Positions 15,796 to 23,988 of a stretch of 64,000 nt of DNA are shown here, one piece after another. Source of the DNA: WLWS01 sp965243105. GTDB lineage: Bacteria > Pseudomonadota > Gammaproteobacteria > Eutrophobiales > Eutrophobiaceae. A program made the position numbers and the translations under genes. Location: positions 372,001 to 436,000 of the forward strand of contig CBDEUC010000002.1 of the NCBI GenBank assembly GCA_965243105.1, read 5' to 3'. How positions within the stretch are numbered: position 1 is the first letter of the stretch; every line of letters begins with the position of its first letter. Below the pieces are notes generated by a model that had not been told where the DNA came from, ran no database searches, and was given only the letters and a program-made list of their open reading frames with translations.

Positions 15796-16242
15796 TCACT
15801 GTTCCAGCTGGCTTTTAAGCGCGCTTACAAATTCACCGCCTATATTATCGGCGACTTTCTCCATCATGCCCTTGCCGAACTTACCCAGCCGACCAAGTAA
15901 ATTTACCTCGGACGTGTAAGTCACCTCGGTAACCTGTTCGTCGATGGCTTTTAGAGCAAGGGTACTGGTTGCCTTGAGACGACTGCTCTTGGTTCCTTCC
16001 TCACCACGTGTCAGGTAAGATGCAAATTCCGGGGGGCGCTCTTCCAGCGTTTCGATTTCAACTGCGAAACGTGTTTTTATTGGGCCGACCTTTACCTTTA
16101 TTGCAGCACTGTAAGTCTGTTCACCGGTTTGTTCCGCTCCCTCACAACCCGGTATACAGGGTGCGACCTTGTCGGGGCTGGTGATAAATTCCCAGACGTC
16201 GGCAATGGCTGCATCAACATTAAACGTTTTTTCTATTTTCAT
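15796..16242 (-). CDS. CoxG family SRPBCC protein
   Basis: The 148-residue protein is a CoxG-type START-like (SRPBCC) domain: MKIEKTFNVDAAIADVWEFITSPDKVAPCIPGCEG at the N-terminus and GRLGKFGKGMMEKVADNIGGEFVSAL at the C-terminus. In aerobic CO dehydrogenase clusters CoxG is associated with membrane recruitment of the enzyme. It is last in the leftward tetR-coxD-coxE-coxG run and faces the coxMSL-like operon. Confidence 0.9.
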   Translation of the reverse strand: MKIEKTFNVDAAIADVWEFITSPDKVAPCIPGCEGAEQTGEQTYSAAIKVKVGPIKTRFAVEIETLEERPPEFASYLTRGEEGTKSSRLKATSTLALKAIDEQVTEVTYTSEVNLLGRLGKFGKGMMEKVADNIGGEFVSALKSQLEQ

Positions 16243-16284
16243 AGCTTGCCCCCATGGTGGCAGTGGCAGGTCGTGATAGACATA

Positions 16285-16302
16285 CCATACGCCTGCGTAT
16301 GG
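16285..16302. promoter_or_regulatory. 18-bp inverted repeat, probable TetR operator (site B)
   Basis: CCATACGCCTGCGTATGG has perfect 8-bp arms around CT and matches the core ATACG-N4-CGTAT of sites A and C. It lies in the 75-nt gap between coxE and coxG, so it may give coxG separate control. A run of six T follows on the plus strand, so a small terminator-like hairpin is an alternative reading. Confidence 0.55.
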
Positions 16303-16317
16303 TTTTTTGCAAATAGT

Positions 16318-17472
16318 TCAGGCGCTGATTTGTTTCAATGTGCGAGCTACTTCCACAAGGCTTTCAAGACTATGTGCCGGCAGGAAGTAATCCATGAAGG
16401 GAAGTGCAGTTTTTATGCCCTGGCATAGTGGTTTGTACACCGGGTTTCCAAGCAGGGGATTCAGCCAAATGAGCTTGTGACTTCTCTGGCTCAGGCGTTT
16501 CATCTCGGACTTCAGCAGGTCGGCATCGCCGCGGTCCCAACCGTCGCTAAGGACAATTACGGTGGTTTTAGAGCGTAGCATTTGCCGCGCATATTTTTCA
16601 TTGAATTCCTTGATCGAACTGCCAATGGTTGTGCCGCCTGCCCAATCGTGCACGTAATCGGCAACAAGGGCGAGAGATTCTTCGACGCTGATGCTTTTTA
16701 AATACTCGGTGATCGGTGTCATGCGGGTAGAAAATACGGCGACTTCAAAATTATTCAGCTCGCGGTTCAGCGCATAGATGAAATGAATGATAAAACTGCT
16801 GTAGGTTTGCATTGAACCACTGACATCACACAGCAACATCAGCCGATGTTTTTTAATTCGCCTTTTACGGAACTTGAGGTTAATTCCATCCTGGCCCATG
16901 ATGGCGTTCGAACGCAGCATGCCACGAAAATCAATGACCCGTCCTCTTTTTGCTCTTTGGTATCTCCTGCTCTGGTGGTCTGCAAAAATGGCAACGAGGG
17001 GAGCGATCATGCGACGGGCTTCCTCGATCTCCTTTTCAGACATCATGCCGAGATCTTTTTTCATTAACTGCTCATTGGGACTGTATGAGGCGGGGCTGGA
17101 GCTATCCTTGTTCTCACCCTTGTCCTCGGCGTCCTGTTCGGATGTCAGGGAGCGTTCTCTTTGTGGTGAATCTTCGCCACCTTCGCATGGGTCTATCTCG
17201 ACTGAAATTTCTTCGCCGAGTGTGTCGTCGTGTTCCCAGTAATACTTGAAGCAATTATCGAATGTTTCAATATCCCTTGCATTTTTTACAAGATTGACAC
17301 GGGTTGCCGCGTAAAAATCATCACGCCTGCACAGGTCAATTAGCTCAACGCTCTGGAGAAGGTTTATCAGGTTGGAAGAGTTAACCGGGATACCATTTTT
17401 ATGAAGCAGGCGACTGAAGTTGACAACATGATGAACAAAAGGCCTGCTCTCATCCAGTGATGTGGCTTGCAC
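16318..17472 (-). CDS. CoxE-type VWA domain protein
   Basis: The 384-residue protein has a C-terminal von Willebrand A domain with a MIDAS motif (LLCDVSGSMQTYSSF) and VIVLSDGWDRGDADLL, after an N-terminal helical part and an acidic linker (about 95-140). CoxE works with the AAA ATPase CoxD to mature the molybdenum active site of CO-dehydrogenase-type enzymes. The start is a GTG at 17472 with GAGAA upstream; it follows coxD by 9 nt. Confidence 0.88.
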   Translation of the reverse strand: MQATSLDESRPFVHHVVNFSRLLHKNGIPVNSSNLINLLQSVELIDLCRRDDFYAATRVNLVKNARDIETFDNCFKYYWEHDDTLGEEISVEIDPCEGGEDSPQRERSLTSEQDAEDKGENKDSSSPASYSPNEQLMKKDLGMMSEKEIEEARRMIAPLVAIFADHQSRRYQRAKRGRVIDFRGMLRSNAIMGQDGINLKFRKRRIKKHRLMLLCDVSGSMQTYSSFIIHFIYALNRELNNFEVAVFSTRMTPITEYLKSISVEESLALVADYVHDWAGGTTIGSSIKEFNEKYARQMLRSKTTVIVLSDGWDRGDADLLKSEMKRLSQRSHKLIWLNPLLGNPVYKPLCQGIKTALPFMDYFLPAHSLESLVEVARTLKQISA

Positions 17473-17481
17473 TATTGATTC

Positions 17482-18420
17482 TCAGTCATTCCATTCGCCA
17501 AGCATGAGGTTTCCATTCTGGCTGTTAGAACCCGCGAGTATATCTGCCTGGTTCAACAGTACCTCTATCTCCGACGAGGGTAATTTTTCGGAATCTGCCT
17601 TGTATTTCAGAATGCAGCCCAATGTTTGTTCAACTGTATCGCGATCCAGTTCACTGATGCCCAGTGCAAGTAGTGCACGTGCCCAGTCCAGCGTTTCAGC
17701 GACACCGGGCAGTTTGTAGAGATCCATTTCCCTGACAAGCTTCATAAAGGTGGCAAGCTGGGTCGCAAGCTCCTGCTCGATACCGGGAACCTTTGTGAGA
17801 ATAATCTGGATTTCCCGCGCTATGCCTGGATAATCAATCCAGTGAAACAGGCATCGGCGCTTCAGGGCTTCATGCAAATCGCGGGTCCTGTTTGAAGTCA
17901 GGATCACTATTGGTGGTTGCTTTGCAGCAATGGTACCGAGCTCAGGCACAGTTATCTGGAAATCAGAAAGGATCTCAAGCAAAAAAGCTTCAAACTCTTC
18001 ATCAGACCTGTCTATCTCGTCAATCAACAATACCGGTGGTGTATCGGCAGCGGACTGTATAGCGCAAAGAAGAGGGCGCTTTAACAGGAATTCCTCGCTG
18101 AAGATATTCTTTCCTATTTCTTTCTTGTCTTCTCCACGCGCCTCCTGCAGGCGAAGCTCGAGCATTTGCCTTGGATAGTTCCATTCGTATAACGCAGTCT
18201 GGGTATCCAGGCCTTCATAGCACTGGAGTCGAATAAGCTCTGCGCCCAGTAGCTCGGAAATCACCTTTGCAACTTCCGTCTTTCCTACGCCAGGTTCTCC
18301 CTCGAGCAAAAGAGGTTTTTGCATTTTTGTAGAAAGAAAGATTGAAGTAGCAAGAGTTCGATCACTAATGTAATCATGCTGTGCCAGCTTTTTCTCTACT
18401 TCATCAATAGACTCAAACAT
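17482..18420 (-). CDS. CoxD-type MoxR AAA+ ATPase
   Basis: The 312-residue protein is a MoxR-family AAA+ ATPase: Walker A GEPGVGKTEVAK (about 40-51), Walker B LLIDEIDRSDEEFEAFLLE, sensor-1 VILTSNRTRDL and the CoxD-like YEGLDTQTALYEWNYPRQML. CoxD partially unfolds apo-enzyme to allow insertion of the sulfurated, copper-loaded centre in CO dehydrogenase. Its presence with an enzyme lacking the CODH loop suggests a broader maturation role. Confidence 0.92.
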   Translation of the reverse strand: MFESIDEVEKKLAQHDYISDRTLATSIFLSTKMQKPLLLEGEPGVGKTEVAKVISELLGAELIRLQCYEGLDTQTALYEWNYPRQMLELRLQEARGEDKKEIGKNIFSEEFLLKRPLLCAIQSAADTPPVLLIDEIDRSDEEFEAFLLEILSDFQITVPELGTIAAKQPPIVILTSNRTRDLHEALKRRCLFHWIDYPGIAREIQIILTKVPGIEQELATQLATFMKLVREMDLYKLPGVAETLDWARALLALGISELDRDTVEQTLGCILKYKADSEKLPSSEIEVLLNQADILAGSNSQNGNLMLGEWND

Positions 18421-18434
18421 TTTGGAATACCTGT

Positions 18435-18998
18435 TTAATTCTTCTGTGTGAATATTTTTGCCTTGTCCTGGATTCGTGTCAGTCTCACGGACCTGTTTTC
18501 CTTGCGAGTCACATAAGCCTCGCCAAGAACATAGTAGTACATCATGCGCGCCCTGACCTCAGAATCCTCGTCGTTAAAGCCCGCATCTTTAAACAGGCCG
18601 ATCAAAAAATTCAGTCTCAGTTTATCAACTTTTTCGACATACTTTTTGGCCCTGGCATCGTGGTTCGACCAGGCCCTTACCGCGGGGTCGTAGCGTGTGC
18701 GTTCATTACTGATAATATCCTTGAGGGTATAGAAAATACGATCAACAGGGTCACCGTGAAAGGTCTTCGCGTTCTCCAGCACGGTTTTTGTCATTTCCTC
18801 GTTCCAGTGCTCGATCAGCGCGTCCAGTAGCTCAGTACGGTTCTTGAAATGCCAGTAAAAACTTCCCTTGGTGACCTTGAGCTTCTTGGCGAGTCGCTCT
18901 ATGCGAACCTGGTCAATCCCTTCTTCGAATAATGTATCAAAGGCAGAATTAAGCCAGGATAGACGACTTAATCGTTGCTTTTGCTTGTTCTGTGACAA
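18435..18998 (-). CDS. TetR family transcriptional regulator
   Basis: The 187-residue protein has a TetR helix-turn-helix (about 15-60: LNSAFDTLFEEGIDQVRIERLAKKLKVTKGSFYWHF) and an unassigned ligand domain. The start is a TTG at 18998; an in-frame stop lies just upstream, and GAGAAAG precedes it. It heads a leftward operon with coxD, coxE and coxG (14 nt to coxD). Palindrome C lies 32-49 nt upstream of its start codon, which fits autoregulation, and related palindromes occur at 16285 and 9638. Confidence 0.88.
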   Translation of the reverse strand: MSQNKQKQRLSRLSWLNSAFDTLFEEGIDQVRIERLAKKLKVTKGSFYWHFKNRTELLDALIEHWNEEMTKTVLENAKTFHGDPVDRIFYTLKDIISNERTRYDPAVRAWSNHDARAKKYVEKVDKLRLNFLIGLFKDAGFNDEDSEVRARMMYYYVLGEAYVTRKENRSVRLTRIQDKAKIFTQKN

Positions 18999-19029
18999 AA
19001 TCTGGGCTTTCTCTTGTAATTAATCCGGA

Positions 19030-19047
19030 CGATACGCCAGCGTATGG
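19030..19047. promoter_or_regulatory. Inverted repeat, probable TetR operator (site C)
   Basis: CGATACGCCAGCGTATGG contains perfect 6-bp arms (ATACGC/GCGTAT) around CA and differs little from site B. It lies directly upstream of the TetR gene. An 11-mer at 19053-19063 (GATGTGTATAC on the minus strand) recurs at 23873-23883 in front of the Rieske genes. Confidence 0.6.
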
Positions 19048-19171
19048 GCATTGTATACACATCCGGGTGCAAATTGACAGGTAGAAGCCACTCCGTGTGT
19101 GACCTGGAGATTTTGCAGGGCTGGCAAAACTGCAGCCCTGCACCTTGGGATAGTAAATAAAGGGAGGTTGA

Positions 19172-20329
19172 TTACCTGTTAGGGGTAAAGCCGCTTGCAA
19201 TGCCGGCGATAATCATCTTTTGAATGTTTGATGTTCCCTCTACAACCTGCAGGGACTTGGCATCCCGGTAGTAGCGCTCCGCCGGGTACTCGGTAGAGAA
19301 CCCGAAGGAGCCAAAAATTTTCATTGCCTCATTTGCTGCATGGACCGCGGCTTCTGATGCTGCCAGTTTAGCTACGGAGGTTTCGTACTGGTTAGGTTTT
19401 CCCTGGTCTCTCAGCCATGCGGCTTTATACACCAGCATGCGAGCAGCTTCATGCTCGACCGTCATCTCGGCAATTTGTGCCTGGATCATCTGGTGCTTTG
19501 AGATTGGAACTCCAAACTGGTGACGTTCATTGGCATATTGAATGGCATGCTTTAAAGCACCGCCTGCGACGCCAAGGGCACCTGCAGCACAGCCAACTCG
19601 CGTGTTACCCAGCTGCCACATGCACATCTTGAAACCGTCATTTAATTCCCCAAGCAGTGCATCCTTGGGTATCTTTGCACCCTCAAATAGAAACTCACCG
19701 GTAGGGGAGCAGTGCAGGCCAAGTTTCGTGGTAATAGGCCGTGCAGTAATGCCCTCGGTATTTTTTGGTTCAATAATGAAACAGGAAATGCCCTTGTTAC
19801 CTTTTTCGCGATCTGTATACGCGTAAAGCAAGCCCGCATCACCCACGTGAGCGTTGGTTATCCACATCTTGCTGCCGTGTAATTCCCAGTGATCGCCCTT
19901 GTCGATAGCATGGGTTTTCATGCTGGAGACATCGGAACCGGTATTGGATTCGGTCATCGCGAAGAAACCCATCTTCTCACCCGAAATCCATCCTGGAATA
20001 TACTTTTCCTTTTGTTCCTCGGTACCCCAGCGTGCGACTGATAATGGAGCCCCCAGGTTTTGCATGTTGAAGGGCAGGCGCCAGGAAGCAGATACCTCTG
20101 CAATCTGTTCCGCCATGATTGCCGATTCCAGGAAGCCCATGCCATTGCCGCCAAGTTCTTCGGGTAAAACACACGAGAGAAATCCCAGTTCTCCCATGCG
20201 GGCAACACGATCCTGTCGGAATTCGTGGTTTTTCTCCTCTTCCTCAAGGGTGGGGAGGATATCTTCTTCGGCAAATCGGCGAGCTGTGTCCTGCACCAGC
20301 TGCTGTTCTTCTGTGAGCTCAAAAAACAT
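19172..20329 (-). CDS. Acyl-CoA dehydrogenase, likely glutaryl-CoA-type
   Basis: The 385-residue enzyme has the acyl-CoA dehydrogenase pattern: an N-terminal helical domain, FAMTESNTGSDVSSM and WITNAHVGD in the FAD/substrate region, and VVEGTSNIQKMII near the C-terminus, whose Glu is the expected base. It is the last gene of the gcd operon, 25 nt after the biotin carrier. Pairing with glutaconyl-CoA decarboxylase suggests a non-decarboxylating glutaryl-CoA dehydrogenase that makes glutaconyl-CoA; that substrate is inferred from context. Confidence 0.85.
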   Translation of the reverse strand: MFFELTEEQQLVQDTARRFAEEDILPTLEEEEKNHEFRQDRVARMGELGFLSCVLPEELGGNGMGFLESAIMAEQIAEVSASWRLPFNMQNLGAPLSVARWGTEEQKEKYIPGWISGEKMGFFAMTESNTGSDVSSMKTHAIDKGDHWELHGSKMWITNAHVGDAGLLYAYTDREKGNKGISCFIIEPKNTEGITARPITTKLGLHCSPTGEFLFEGAKIPKDALLGELNDGFKMCMWQLGNTRVGCAAGALGVAGGALKHAIQYANERHQFGVPISKHQMIQAQIAEMTVEHEAARMLVYKAAWLRDQGKPNQYETSVAKLAASEAAVHAANEAMKIFGSFGFSTEYPAERYYRDAKSLQVVEGTSNIQKMIIAGIASGFTPNR

Positions 20330-20354
20330 AATATTTTCTCTTTTGTTACTTAAA

Positions 20355-20570
20355 TTATTCCAGGATGATCAGTACATCATCTTCCTCGACGACATCACCC
20401 TTGCTGACCTTGATTTCCTTCACGGTACCGTCGGCCGGGGCATACACGGGGTTTTCCATTTTTAATGCTTCTATGATCACCAACTCATCATCTTCTTCTA
20501 CTGTATCTCCAACGTTCACCAGCACTTCCCAGATATTACCTGCAAGTGGTGCTTCTACATTTGTTGCCAT
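20355..20570 (-). CDS. gcdC: Biotin carrier protein of glutaconyl-CoA decarboxylase
   Basis: The 71-residue protein is a single biotinyl domain with the lysine motif EALKMENPV (EALKM instead of the common EAMKM) and the second half of the barrel VKEIKVSKGDVVEEDDVLIILE. It carries CO2 on biotin from the GcdA active site to the membrane subunit GcdB. It lacks the Ala/Pro-rich N-terminal linker usual for GcdC and so is short. GGAGG lies 7 nt before the ATG. Confidence 0.88.
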   Translation of the reverse strand: MATNVEAPLAGNIWEVLVNVGDTVEEDDELVIIEALKMENPVYAPADGTVKEIKVSKGDVVEEDDVLIILE

Positions 20571-20581
20571 GTTAATGCCTC

Positions 20582-21685
20582 CTATTTAAGCATTGATAGA
20601 AAAATACCAGCGGCTATCACTGTGCCAATCACGCCGGCAATATTGGGACCCATCGCAAACATCAACAGGTAATTCTTCTTGTCTGCCTCAGCGCCGACTT
20701 TCTGCACAACCCTGGCAGCCATTGGCACCGCAGATACACCCGCAGCACCCACCAATGGATTAATCTTGTTACTTGAGAATACGTTGATCGACTTGGCCAT
20801 CAGTATACCGCTAGCTGTACTAATCATGAACGCAAATAACCCGAGGCAGAATATAAAAATCACGTCCTTTCTCAAAAAAGTATCTGCGCTCATTGTGGCG
20901 CCAACGCTGATACCGAGGAATATCGTGACAATGTTCATCAGGGCGTTTTGAGAGGTCTCGCTCAGCCTGTCGACCACTTTTGACTCTCGAAACAGGTTGC
21001 CAAGCATGAACATGGATACCAGTGGTGCAGAGGCAGGCACCAGCAGGATAATGACGATAGCAGCAACAATGGGGAAGCAAATTTTTTCCCGGGCACTGAC
21101 TTTACGGCCCTTCTGCATCTTTATGCGTCTCTCGGACTCGCTTGTGAGCAGCTTCATGATCGGTGGCTGGATGATGGGTACCAGTGCCATGTAGGAATAG
21201 GCCGCAACGGCACAGGCACCGATCATGTGTGGAGCGAGGTGCGCCGCGAGAAAAATCGTCGTTGGGCCGTCCGCACCACCGATGATAGCAATAGTCGCCG
21301 CTTCACTCATGCTGAAGCCGATGGCGGAAGCAGCAAAAAAAGTAATATAAACACCGACCTGTGCCGCTGCCCCGAGAAATATCAGGCGCGGTTGCGCCAA
21401 TAGCGGTCCAAAATCCGTAAGCGCACCAAGACCAAGAAAAATCAGCGGGGGAAAAACTTCCCACTTTATACCAAGCTGGTAGGTTCGCCAGATCAGGCCC
21501 TCATCAACATTCATCAGGCCGGTCATTGGCAGGTTTGCCAGTAAAACGCCAAAGCCAATTGGAAGCAGCAGCAGGGGCTCATATTGCTTTGAAATAGCCA
21601 GGTAGATGAGTGTGAACCCAACGAGCCACATGGTGATCATACCCGGAGTCAGGTTAAACAGGCCCATGTTTTCCAGGAAAATCAT
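20582..21685 (-). CDS. gcdB: Na+-translocating decarboxylase beta subunit
   Basis: The 367-residue membrane protein matches the OadB/GcdB/MmdB family: about ten membrane helices, the Na+ site region GFGVLLANLP, IFLGLGALTDFGPLL, IGGADGPTTIFLAA and NPLVGAAGVSAVPMAARVVQKVG. It decarboxylates carboxybiotin and pumps Na+ out. The ATG directly follows the stop of the 42-codon gene upstream (TAA-ATG). Confidence 0.95.
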   Translation of the reverse strand: MIFLENMGLFNLTPGMITMWLVGFTLIYLAISKQYEPLLLLPIGFGVLLANLPMTGLMNVDEGLIWRTYQLGIKWEVFPPLIFLGLGALTDFGPLLAQPRLIFLGAAAQVGVYITFFAASAIGFSMSEAATIAIIGGADGPTTIFLAAHLAPHMIGACAVAAYSYMALVPIIQPPIMKLLTSESERRIKMQKGRKVSAREKICFPIVAAIVIILLVPASAPLVSMFMLGNLFRESKVVDRLSETSQNALMNIVTIFLGISVGATMSADTFLRKDVIFIFCLGLFAFMISTASGILMAKSINVFSSNKINPLVGAAGVSAVPMAARVVQKVGAEADKKNYLLMFAMGPNIAGVIGTVIAAGIFLSMLK

Positions 21686-21814
21686 TTAGCCCTCGTCGCC
21701 CTTGTTCAAATTACACAGGATGGCATTGACACGGATGGCGATGTACAGGACCGATATACCGATAAAAACACCAGCGATGCCGTTAAAAAAGATATCAAGG
21801 GCGTGATCGAACAA
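21686..21814 (-). CDS. Small OadG/GcdD-like subunit of Na+-translocating decarboxylase
   Basis: A 42-residue ORF lies exactly between gcdA and gcdB. It starts with TTG at 21814, 4 nt after the gcdA stop, with AAGGGAT about 8 nt upstream, and its TAA abuts the gcdB ATG. The product has one membrane helix (about residues 8-30, FFNGIAGVFIGISVLYIAIRV) and a short charged tail. Position and form match the OadG/MmdD/GcdD membrane subunit that joins the carboxyltransferase to the beta subunit. It is shorter than usual and lacks the His-rich or Pro-rich tail of OadG. An automated caller could miss it because of length and start codon. Confidence 0.8.
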   Translation of the reverse strand: MFDHALDIFFNGIAGVFIGISVLYIAIRVNAILCNLNKGDEG

Positions 21815-21818
21815 GAGT

Positions 21819-23552
21819 CTATCCCTTGATTATCCTGGGCAGGATCATCTGGTGCCGGGGGCAGATGGAACGCGGATTCTGGTACGCTGCACCGGTAAAT
21901 GCCTGCAGGTAGCTTCGCATATCCTTGATATTGACAATTTCATCAACCAGCCCATGTTTTGCGCAAAATTCCGGTAGCGAATTTTCCTGGTACTGTTTTG
22001 CGAGTTCGTTCATTTTCTCCGCAATGGGTTCAAGAGGCCGTCCAGCGTCTTTTTCTTTTACCGCTCGCCTGGCATACGTAGCGACTGCGGCGGTTTCCCC
22101 GTGCATTACCGCAATCTCCGTAGCAGGGGTGCCCAGTGTAAAGGCATTCTGGCGATTTGCGGTCGGCCCACCGAGAACATAGTGTGCGGCCGCAGTGCCT
22201 TTTCTCAGTACGACCAGCATCATCGGTATATCGGAGTTTTGAATGGAGTAAATTAATGCCTGTCCCAGCCCAAGCAGTTCTGCCTGTTCTGCAATATCTC
22301 CCACGTCGATACCGCTGGTGTCCTGGAACCAGATGATGGGAACACGGTCCCGGCTACAATGGGTAACAAACTCGTTCATCTTGATCAGGCCCTGGCGATA
22401 CAGTTTTCCGCCGATACCGGGATAGTCTGCATATTCCGGGTAACCTTTCCCCAGGAAGCCCTGCCTGTTTCCGATACAGCCCACCAGCATGCCATCAATC
22501 TTGCACAGCCCCGTGTACATTTCAGGACCGTAATCCGGCCGAAACTCCATGTGTTCGCTGCCATCGACAAGGCGGGCTAAAATTTCATCAAAATCGTAAA
22601 CTTCTTTCTGATTAAAGGGGAGTAGGGAATAGATATCCTCGATTGGAAAGGCCGGTTCTTTTGTCTCGGCAACCTGGAAAAATTTCGGCTTGTAGGCTGG
22701 TATTGCCTGCATGTATTCCTTGATGCCATCAAGCACGCCGGTTTCTTCCTCGTACACCTCTGAAAAAAAGCCCGTCTTGTCATAGTGAGTATCGACGCTT
22801 CCAGGTGGCGTTGCGCTAAACTCCCGTGTCTTTTCAATCAGCTCTTCGAGCATTTCCACGTCAAAGCCGCCGCGAGGCGCCATGCCGGAGACGATACCTA
22901 CACCACCCACTGCCATGTTGGCATCCTTGTGTGCGAGCAAAATGGTGGGACTGATACTCTGGTAACCGCCCCCTGCGGGGTTGGTGCCGTAGATACCCGC
23001 GAGAACGGGGACACCGGCCTGGTTTAATTCTGCGTGTCGATAAAAGGGTGTGCCGGCACCGCGGCGGTTGGCATAAAATTTTTCCTGCTCGGGTAACTTG
23101 GCACCGCTGCAGTTTACCAGCCACACCAGCGGTATATTAAGCCTGTAGGCGAGATCAGTAACACGCAATATGTTTTCTGACTGTCCGGGGAGCCAGGCAC
23201 CCGCCATGACCTTGTTGTCAAAACCGATGACTACAGCCCAGCGGCCTTCAATCCTGGCCAGGCCGTCGACTACGTTGGTAGTGCCTTCATCATTATCGAG
23301 GGGATTGTACAGGCTATGCAGGGGATGCCAGCTTCCTTCATCCACGAGGTATTCCAGGCGTTGCCAGACTGTCATTACGCCACGCTGGTTTATTTTCTCC
23401 GTGGGCAAACCCGCTTCTTCGACCTGGGCCTTTAGCTTGTCCATGCTTTCCTCTGTTTCATGGAGTTTTTCCTTGCTGGCCTCGGCTCTTTTAAGTCTTC
23501 CTTTTTTTAGCTCCTTGCCGAAACTTTGCATTTGATCAAAGTAGGGTTTCAT
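21819..23552 (-). CDS. gcdA: Glutaconyl-CoA decarboxylase alpha subunit (carboxyltransferase)
   Basis: The 577-residue protein has two crotonase-like carboxyltransferase domains. Segments such as INQRGVMTVWQRLEYLVDEGSW, GAGTPFYRHAELNQAGVPV, IYGTNPAGGGY, GIGGKLYRQGLIKMNEFV and AYQNPRSICPRHQMILPR match GcdA of Acidaminococcus closely, from memory, including the length (587 there). It transfers CO2 from glutaconyl-CoA to biotin, giving crotonyl-CoA. It leads the leftward operon gcdA, small subunit, gcdB, gcdC, acyl-CoA dehydrogenase. Confidence 0.94.
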   Translation of the reverse strand: MKPYFDQMQSFGKELKKGRLKRAEASKEKLHETEESMDKLKAQVEEAGLPTEKINQRGVMTVWQRLEYLVDEGSWHPLHSLYNPLDNDEGTTNVVDGLARIEGRWAVVIGFDNKVMAGAWLPGQSENILRVTDLAYRLNIPLVWLVNCSGAKLPEQEKFYANRRGAGTPFYRHAELNQAGVPVLAGIYGTNPAGGGYQSISPTILLAHKDANMAVGGVGIVSGMAPRGGFDVEMLEELIEKTREFSATPPGSVDTHYDKTGFFSEVYEEETGVLDGIKEYMQAIPAYKPKFFQVAETKEPAFPIEDIYSLLPFNQKEVYDFDEILARLVDGSEHMEFRPDYGPEMYTGLCKIDGMLVGCIGNRQGFLGKGYPEYADYPGIGGKLYRQGLIKMNEFVTHCSRDRVPIIWFQDTSGIDVGDIAEQAELLGLGQALIYSIQNSDIPMMLVVLRKGTAAAHYVLGGPTANRQNAFTLGTPATEIAVMHGETAAVATYARRAVKEKDAGRPLEPIAEKMNELAKQYQENSLPEFCAKHGLVDEIVNIKDMRSYLQAFTGAAYQNPRSICPRHQMILPRIIKG

Positions 23553-23735
23553 TGGGCTTTAACCTCTGTTTTTGCATGGTGAAATTGTAATTCATTTATA
23601 ACCGCTATTTTAAAACGCGCATCTTAACAAAAGTGCATGGCCTTTCAATGTTTTTAGTTAATTAAATCAGTCATTTACTGCTCTGCGAAACAAAACCACG
23701 GTTTAAAGATCGAATACGGCTTTTTAAGGGCGATG

Positions 23736-23749
23736 CATTTTGCAAAATG
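23736..23749. promoter_or_regulatory. 14-bp perfect palindrome, operator candidate
   Basis: CATTTTGCAAAATG is its own reverse complement and lies between the gcd and Rieske operons, about 71 nt upstream of the predicted -35 of the Rieske promoter. It differs from the ATACG-N4-CGTAT sites, so a different regulator, for instance the MarR protein at 27512, is a candidate. Confidence 0.4.
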
Positions 23750-23819
23750 GTACTGGAACAATTAACCCATAGCCTGGGAATAAAAGAACAAAGCAAGCGG
23801 CTATAAACATAATTATTAA

Positions 23820-23848
23820 CTGGCAGGGACAAAAATTATGTATATAAT
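23820..23848 (+). promoter_or_regulatory. Probable sigma-70 promoter of the Rieske oxygenase operon
   Basis: CTGGCA (23820-23825), 17 nt, then a perfect TATAAT (23843-23848). The start codon at 23989 leaves a leader of about 130 nt. Confidence 0.45.
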
Positions 23849-23988
23849 TACTTGCATAATCACGTGAATTTAGATGTGTATACTGGCATAACACCGGTGA
23901 CACTTTTGCACCCGGTGCTGCAGATAAAAAGGGAAGTTTGGGGGATAATAGCCGGGCTGTCCCGAGAATACTTAGCGAGGTGAAATGT

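Larger units (their letters stand above)
23553..23988. other. Divergent intergenic region, gcdA / Rieske oxygenase
   Basis: This AT-rich 436-nt gap separates two oppositely oriented catabolic operons. It holds a perfect palindrome at 23736-23749, a probable rightward promoter at 23820-23848 and the 11-mer GATGTGTATAC (23873-23883) also found upstream of the TetR gene. I see no coding potential in it. Confidence 0.6.

Noticed and set aside
19114..19142. Hairpin with 9-bp arms (TGCAGGGCT/AGCCCTGCA) between the acyl-CoA dehydrogenase and TetR genes as a terminator
   Set aside because: No T run follows on the minus strand, where the dehydrogenase transcript would end; it may be a structural element but cannot be called a terminator.
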